Positions 60,547 to 64,000 of a DNA stretch of 64,000 nucleotides are shown here, piece by piece. The stretch is from Cupriavidus malaysiensis. Its GTDB lineage: Bacteria; Pseudomonadota; Gammaproteobacteria; Burkholderiales; Burkholderiaceae. The DNA lies in assembly GCF_001854325.1 (NCBI RefSeq), contig NZ_CP017755.1, positions 496,001 to 560,000 on the forward strand, written 5' to 3'. The position numbers were made by a program, and so were the translations under genes. The stretch's first letter is position 1, and each line of letters opens with the position of its first letter. The notes under the pieces were generated by a model. It was not told the DNA's origin, ran no database searches, and saw nothing but the letters and a program-made list of their open reading frames with translations.

Positions 60547-61500
60547 ATGCCGCTCGATGCCGGGATAGAAGGCCTGCTGCGCCAGTGGGCGGCGGCAGGC
60601 GAGAGCGCGGCGCCGGCGGATATCGCGCGCCTGCGCGCCGATACCGATGCCGGCCTGCGCCAGCTGCACGGGCCGCAGGCGAGCGTTGGGCGCGTGGCGG
60701 TGTTCGAGGTGCCGGCGCGGGACGGGGCCACGCTGCGCGTGCACGGCTATTGGCCCGAGGCCTGCATGGCGCGCGGCATGGCGCAGCCGGCGCTGGTGTT
60801 CGCGCACGGCGGCGGCTGGTGCCTCGGCTCGGCCGAGGTCTACGACAACCCCTGCCGCGAGCTGGCCAACGCGACCGCCAGCGTGGTGCTGTCGGTGGAC
60901 TACCGGCTCGCGCCGGAGCACCGCTATCCGGTGCCCCTGCACGATGTGTTCGACGCCCTGCGCTGGGTCTTCGACAACGCCGCGCGGCTCGGCCTCGATC
61001 CCGGCCGCATCGGCGTGGCCGGCGATAGCGCGGGCGGCAATCTTGCCGCTGCCTCGTGCCTGCTGGCGCGCGACGACGGCCGCATCGCCATCGCCCACCA
61101 GCTGCTGATCTATCCGGTGCTGAGCCACCGGATGGATGGCACGTCCTACCAGCGCTTCGGCGAGGGCTACTACCTGACGCGCGAACTGATGCGGTACTGC
61201 TTCGCGATGTATCTCGCCGACCCGGGCGACGGCGAGGCCCCGACCGTGTCGCCGCTGCTCGCGCCGCGGCTGCAGGGGCTGCCCGAGGCCACCATCCTGA
61301 CGGCGGAATTCGATCCGCTGCGCAGCGAGGCGGAGGACTACGGCGCGCGCCTGGCCGCCGCCGGCGTCAAGGCGAGCGTGCGGCAGCTCGATGGCATGAT
61401 TCATGGCTGCCTCCACATGAAGGGGCTGACGCCCGCGGCCGGCGCGGTGTTCGAGGCGGCGGGGCGGGGCGTGCGGGAGGCCTTCGGGACGCGGCGTTGA
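60547..61500 (+). CDS. Hormone-sensitive-lipase family carboxylesterase
   Basis: 317 residues from ATG 60547 (GTG 60541 is possible). Family motifs: oxyanion HGGG (87-90), nucleophile S161 in GDSAGGN, aspartate in AEFDPLRSE and histidine in MIHGCLH. Cytoplasmic esterase acting on small acyl esters; no partner is apparent. Confidence 0.88.
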   Translation: MPLDAGIEGLLRQWAAAGESAAPADIARLRADTDAGLRQLHGPQASVGRVAVFEVPARDGATLRVHGYWPEACMARGMAQPALVFAHGGGWCLGSAEVYDNPCRELANATASVVLSVDYRLAPEHRYPVPLHDVFDALRWVFDNAARLGLDPGRIGVAGDSAGGNLAAASCLLARDDGRIAIAHQLLIYPVLSHRMDGTSYQRFGEGYYLTRELMRYCFAMYLADPGDGEAPTVSPLLAPRLQGLPEATILTAEFDPLRSEAEDYGARLAAAGVKASVRQLDGMIHGCLHMKGLTPAAGAVFEAAGRGVREAFGTRR

Positions 61501-61584
61501 GTGAGACGGGAGCCGAGACCGGCTTGATGGCACCGGCTGGCCGATGTACGGCGCGAGTCAGGATGTCCGGGGCCATCCGGTGGT

Positions 61585-62001
61585 TCAGTCGCTGGCTCTA
61601 CCGTGCGGGTCCTGATGAAGCGGCGGCATTCGCGCTGGGGCCGGATCGGCCGGCGGCGCAATCTTCATCCGCACGTCTGGCGAGATCTTGCCCTGTCCCC
61701 TTTGCTGCGGGATATATGCGCCGGAAAACCCAGGGCCGCCATCGGTGCGCTGGCAGATCACGACGTCCATCGAATTCGGGCCGGGCGTCGGTTCTCCCTG
61801 GTGCGTGACGTCGATGCCGCCATGCTTCCGGCACCAGCGCGCGCGCCGCGCGTCGTCTTCCGGCGATGACGGCATGCCCGGCTTCGCGCGGGCGCCGTCC
61901 GCCTGCTGGCTGCCGGGGTCCGGGGCCGGCTGGCCCTGTGCCGTGGCCAGCGGGAGCAGGGTGGCGAGCAGGCCGATGATGGCGTGAGGCAGGGAGGACA
62001 T
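61585..62001 (-). CDS. Small secreted protein of unknown function
   Basis: 138 residues from ATG 62001 (MSSLPHAIIGLLATLLPLAT), a clear signal peptide followed by a Pro/Asp/Arg-rich body with two cysteines (RWCRKHGG, VVICQRTDGG). Family not recognised. Downstream of the HAD gene on the same strand, 87 bp away. Confidence 0.65.
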   Translation of the reverse strand: MSSLPHAIIGLLATLLPLATAQGQPAPDPGSQQADGARAKPGMPSSPEDDARRARWCRKHGGIDVTHQGEPTPGPNSMDVVICQRTDGGPGFSGAYIPQQRGQGKISPDVRMKIAPPADPAPARMPPLHQDPHGRASD

Positions 62002-62088
62002 CCGATCTCCTTCGAGTACGCGGTCAGCGCATGGGCGCAAGCAGGCGGGATGGCGCTGTCCTGTGGCCGGGACGGCGCTGCGCCCGCC

Positions 62089-62769
62089 TCAGGCCATCCC
62101 CACCCCGCCACGGCCGGCAAACCACACCGGCACATGCTCCACCGCCTCATCCAGCCGCCCCAGCAGGCGGAAGCTCATCCCCGCGACTTCCTCGGTCGGT
62201 ACCTTCAGGTCGGGCACGGTGACCACCCGCATGCCGGCGCGATCCGCCGCGCGCGCGCCGTTCTCGCTGTCTTCGAAGGCCAGGCAGGTGGCCGGCGCAG
62301 CCTGCAGCCGGCTGGCGGCGAGCTGGTAGACGGCGGGGTCGGGCTTGCCGCGCGGCACTTCGTTGCCGCCGGCCAGGGCGCGGAAGAAGCCGAGCACGCC
62401 GACCTGGTCGAGGCGGGACTCGATCTCCTGGCGGTTCGACGATGAGGCCACGGCGCAGGGGATGCCGGCCTCGGCCAGGGTGGTCAGCAGGGTGTGCGCG
62501 CCGGGCTTGAGCGGGAACAGCGGTGTGTCGGTCGGCGCGTGCAGGCGCTGGCGCACGCGCGCCTGGGCCTCGCGGAAGAGGCTTTCGCTGCCGAGCATGG
62601 TGGTCAGCATGGCGAAGCATTCGGGCGCGGCGCGGCCGACGATCTCGAGGTAGCGCGCCGGCGCGATGTCGACGCCGAAGTCGCGCGCGACGGACAGCCA
62701 GGTGTCCATGATCGTGCGCTCGGAGTCGATCAGCAGGCCGTCCATGTCGAAGATTGCTGCAGAGAACAT
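62089..62769 (-). CDS. HAD-superfamily hydrolase, beta-phosphoglucomutase-like
   Basis: 226 residues from ATG 62769. D8 and D10 in FDMDGLLIDSE, a helical cap, S/T motif in AVASSSNRQ, and the K and D motifs in GKPDPAVY and FEDSENG. It is the CbbY/Gph/beta-PGM subgroup that dephosphorylates or isomerises sugar phosphates. The upstream frame to 62961 is not needed. Confidence 0.88.
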   Translation of the reverse strand: MFSAAIFDMDGLLIDSERTIMDTWLSVARDFGVDIAPARYLEIVGRAAPECFAMLTTMLGSESLFREAQARVRQRLHAPTDTPLFPLKPGAHTLLTTLAEAGIPCAVASSSNRQEIESRLDQVGVLGFFRALAGGNEVPRGKPDPAVYQLAASRLQAAPATCLAFEDSENGARAADRAGMRVVTVPDLKVPTEEVAGMSFRLLGRLDEAVEHVPVWFAGRGGVGMA

Positions 62770-62857
62770 TGGGTCCAACCGTGAGGCTCGATGGGTTGCG
62801 CGGCGCATGGCCGCGAGGGTTTGCCGTGATGCCGCGGCCGCCCTGCCGCGGCCAAGC

Positions 62858-63619
62858 CTAGCGCTTTGCCGCGCGGGTCGCGGGCGAGGTTGCCGCCGCC
62901 CTTGCTGTTTCGACGCCGATGGCTTCCCTGACGTTCCGCACATGGGCCGTTCCCGCCGCATCGGCCGCCTCGGCCCGTCCCGCCAGCACGGCCTCCGCGA
63001 TCACCCGGTAGTCCCGCAGGCGCAGGGCCTGCAGGGAGCCCAGCCGGTGTTGGGCGTAGACGATGGGCATCTGGATGGCCGGGAACAGGCGCCGCAGTTC
63101 GCGGTTGCCGCTCATCTCCAGCAGGGTGCGGTAGAAGCGCCGTCGCGCCGAGGCGAAGGCGGCGCTGTCATGCGCGGCGTCGGCGTCGGCGAGATCGTCG
63201 ATGGCCTGGCGCAGGGCCGCGGCGCAGTCCGCGTCGGCGCTGCCGCGCGCGGCGCTGCGGGCGAGCAGGCCGGTGATGCGTTCGGCCACGTCGAGCACGT
63301 CGAGGGTGTCCTGCGGGCTCAGCGCGCGGATGGCGGCGCTGCGGTGGCGCGGCAGCTCGACGATGCCTTCGGCGGCCAGGCGCTGCAGGGCTTCGCGCAC
63401 GGAGTTGCGGCCCACGCCGAAGTGGGCGGCGAGGTCGGTTTCGACCAGGCGCTGGCCGGGCACGAAGCGCTGCAGTTCCAGGCCGTTGACGATGCCGTAG
63501 AAGACGGTGTCGGAGGCGCTGCCGTCGCCGGCCGGATCGAGCCCGGGGGCGGTGGTGTGGTCGCTGGCCGGACGGGGTTCCTGGGGTGGTGCGGAGGTGG
63601 GGAGGCGGCGCGGAGGCAT
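62858..63619 (-). CDS. GntR-family regulator, FCD type
   Basis: 253 residues. Winged helix-turn-helix about 40-105 (LVETDLAAHFGVGRNSVREA, LAAEGIVELPRH) and an all-helical FCD ligand domain from about 115. FadR-like regulators of this kind usually control an adjacent metabolic gene in response to an organic acid; the divergent SDR gene is the likely target. Confidence 0.9.
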   Translation of the reverse strand: MPPRRLPTSAPPQEPRPASDHTTAPGLDPAGDGSASDTVFYGIVNGLELQRFVPGQRLVETDLAAHFGVGRNSVREALQRLAAEGIVELPRHRSAAIRALSPQDTLDVLDVAERITGLLARSAARGSADADCAAALRQAIDDLADADAAHDSAAFASARRRFYRTLLEMSGNRELRRLFPAIQMPIVYAQHRLGSLQALRLRDYRVIAEAVLAGRAEAADAAGTAHVRNVREAIGVETARAAATSPATRAAKR

Positions 63620-63675
63620 CGGGGCATTGTAGCCGAGGGCCGGATGGGGCTGGCTTCTTCCTATTAAATCGTCCT

Positions 63676-63696
63676 ACAATCTGAGGGAACAATTGT
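63676..63696. promoter_or_regulatory. Candidate GntR operator
   Basis: ACAAT-N11-ATTGT, an inverted repeat in the 89-bp gap between the GntR gene and the divergent SDR gene, 13 bp before the SDR start. Arms are short, so this is tentative. Confidence 0.4.
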
Positions 63697-63708
63697 CAGG
63701 AGGCAGGC

Positions 63709-64000
63709 ATGCCGGTGGTGTCGGAGCAACTTCGGGGCAAGCGCGCCCTGGTGACGGGGGCGTCGAGCGGGCTGGGGGCGCATTTCGCGCGCGTGCTGGC
63801 CGCGCACGGTGCGGAGGTGGTGTTGGCGGCACGCCGGGCGGAGGCGCTGGAGGCGCTGGCGCGCGAGATCGGGGCCGCCGGCGTCGTCGGCGCCGATGGC
63901 GCGGTGCGCTGCGTGGCGCTGGATGTGACCGATGCGGCATCGCGTGCCACGCTGGCCGACGCGGCCGGGCCGGTGGATATCCTGGTCAACAATGCCGGGG
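63709..64000 (+). CDS. Short-chain dehydrogenase/reductase, 3' end beyond the window
   Basis: 97 residues visible. ATG 63709 follows AGGAGG. Rossmann motif TGASSGLG (16-23), cofactor-selecting region VVLAARRAEAL and the NNAG motif at the right edge define the SDR family; R residues after the second strand suggest NADP(H). The catalytic Ser-Tyr-Lys part is outside the window. Confidence 0.9.
   Translation, partial: MPVVSEQLRGKRALVTGASSGLGAHFARVLAAHGAEVVLAARRAEALEALAREIGAAGVVGADGAVRCVALDVTDAASRATLADAAGPVDILVNNAG

Noticed and set aside
58887..61028. Plus-strand open frame of 713 codons
   Set aside because: Shadow of the serine hydrolase on the minus strand and out of frame with the esterase.
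1..64000. tRNA, rRNA and CRISPR arrays
   Set aside because: None was recognised on either strand by eye; short or divergent RNA genes could have been missed.

Overview
The window is GC-rich with Burkholderiales-type gene content: 7TM-DISM sensor kinases, ESPR-type giant autotransporters, a type VI VgrG cassette, FCD-type GntR and AraC regulators, and a small protein resembling the Ralstonia/Cupriavidus DUF1484 family. A Cupriavidus- or Ralstonia-like chromosome or megaplasmid is the best guess; no rRNA or tRNA gene was found to settle it. Several stretches, notably about 19.4-25.7 kb and 31.2-32.5 kb, are visibly richer in A+T and look acquired.

Layout. (1) 1-11 kb: a sensor kinase (cut by the left edge) and two tandem REC-AraC response regulators, divergent from a 2,398-residue autotransporter. 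(2) 11-16 kb: a patchwork with a secreted trypsin-like protease and a secreted partner, a uracil-DNA-glycosylase-like protein and a possible Xre/ParS-like DNA-binding protein. (3) 16.5-25.3 kb: a probable defence island with a UvrD-like helicase fused to a PD-(D/E)XK nuclease, an HTH-GIY-YIG protein, a ParA-SIR2 gene pair and a STAND NTPase. (4) 25.3-36.8 kb: transposase remnants (IS256 inside an ISNCY-like fragment), an MFS exporter with a divergent AraC regulator, a methyltransferase, and a LysR-linked operon of aldehyde dehydrogenase, carboxymuconolactone-decarboxylase-like protein and quinone oxidoreductase. (5) 37-45 kb: a second sensor kinase/NarL-type regulator pair, again divergent from an autotransporter (1,593 residues). 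(6) 45-50.5 kb: hipBA and mazEF toxin-antitoxin pairs, a cupin, an AraC regulator and a Nudix hydrolase. (7) 50.7-56.7 kb: a VgrG operon with an HExxH-containing candidate effector and three secreted downstream proteins, two of them mosaic duplicates. (8) 57-64 kb: chromosomal-type metabolic genes with local regulators (TetR, GntR) and several decayed fragments.

Two large-scale patterns stand out. First, the module 'two-component system, divergent giant autotransporter, terminator, short conserved tail' occurs twice (1-11.6 kb and 37-45.5 kb), and the sequence after the second copy is a collapsed version of the 11.5-15.3 kb patchwork. Second, an ungapped direct repeat of about 807 bp (cupin plus part of an AraC gene) at 26.8-27.6 and 48.6-49.4 kb brackets about 21 kb, which looks like a unit able to be lost by homologous recombination. 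The best candidates for an undescribed system are the ParA-SIR2 pair with its STAND NTPase neighbour, the HTH-GIY-YIG protein, and the mosaic VgrG effector/immunity-like cassette.
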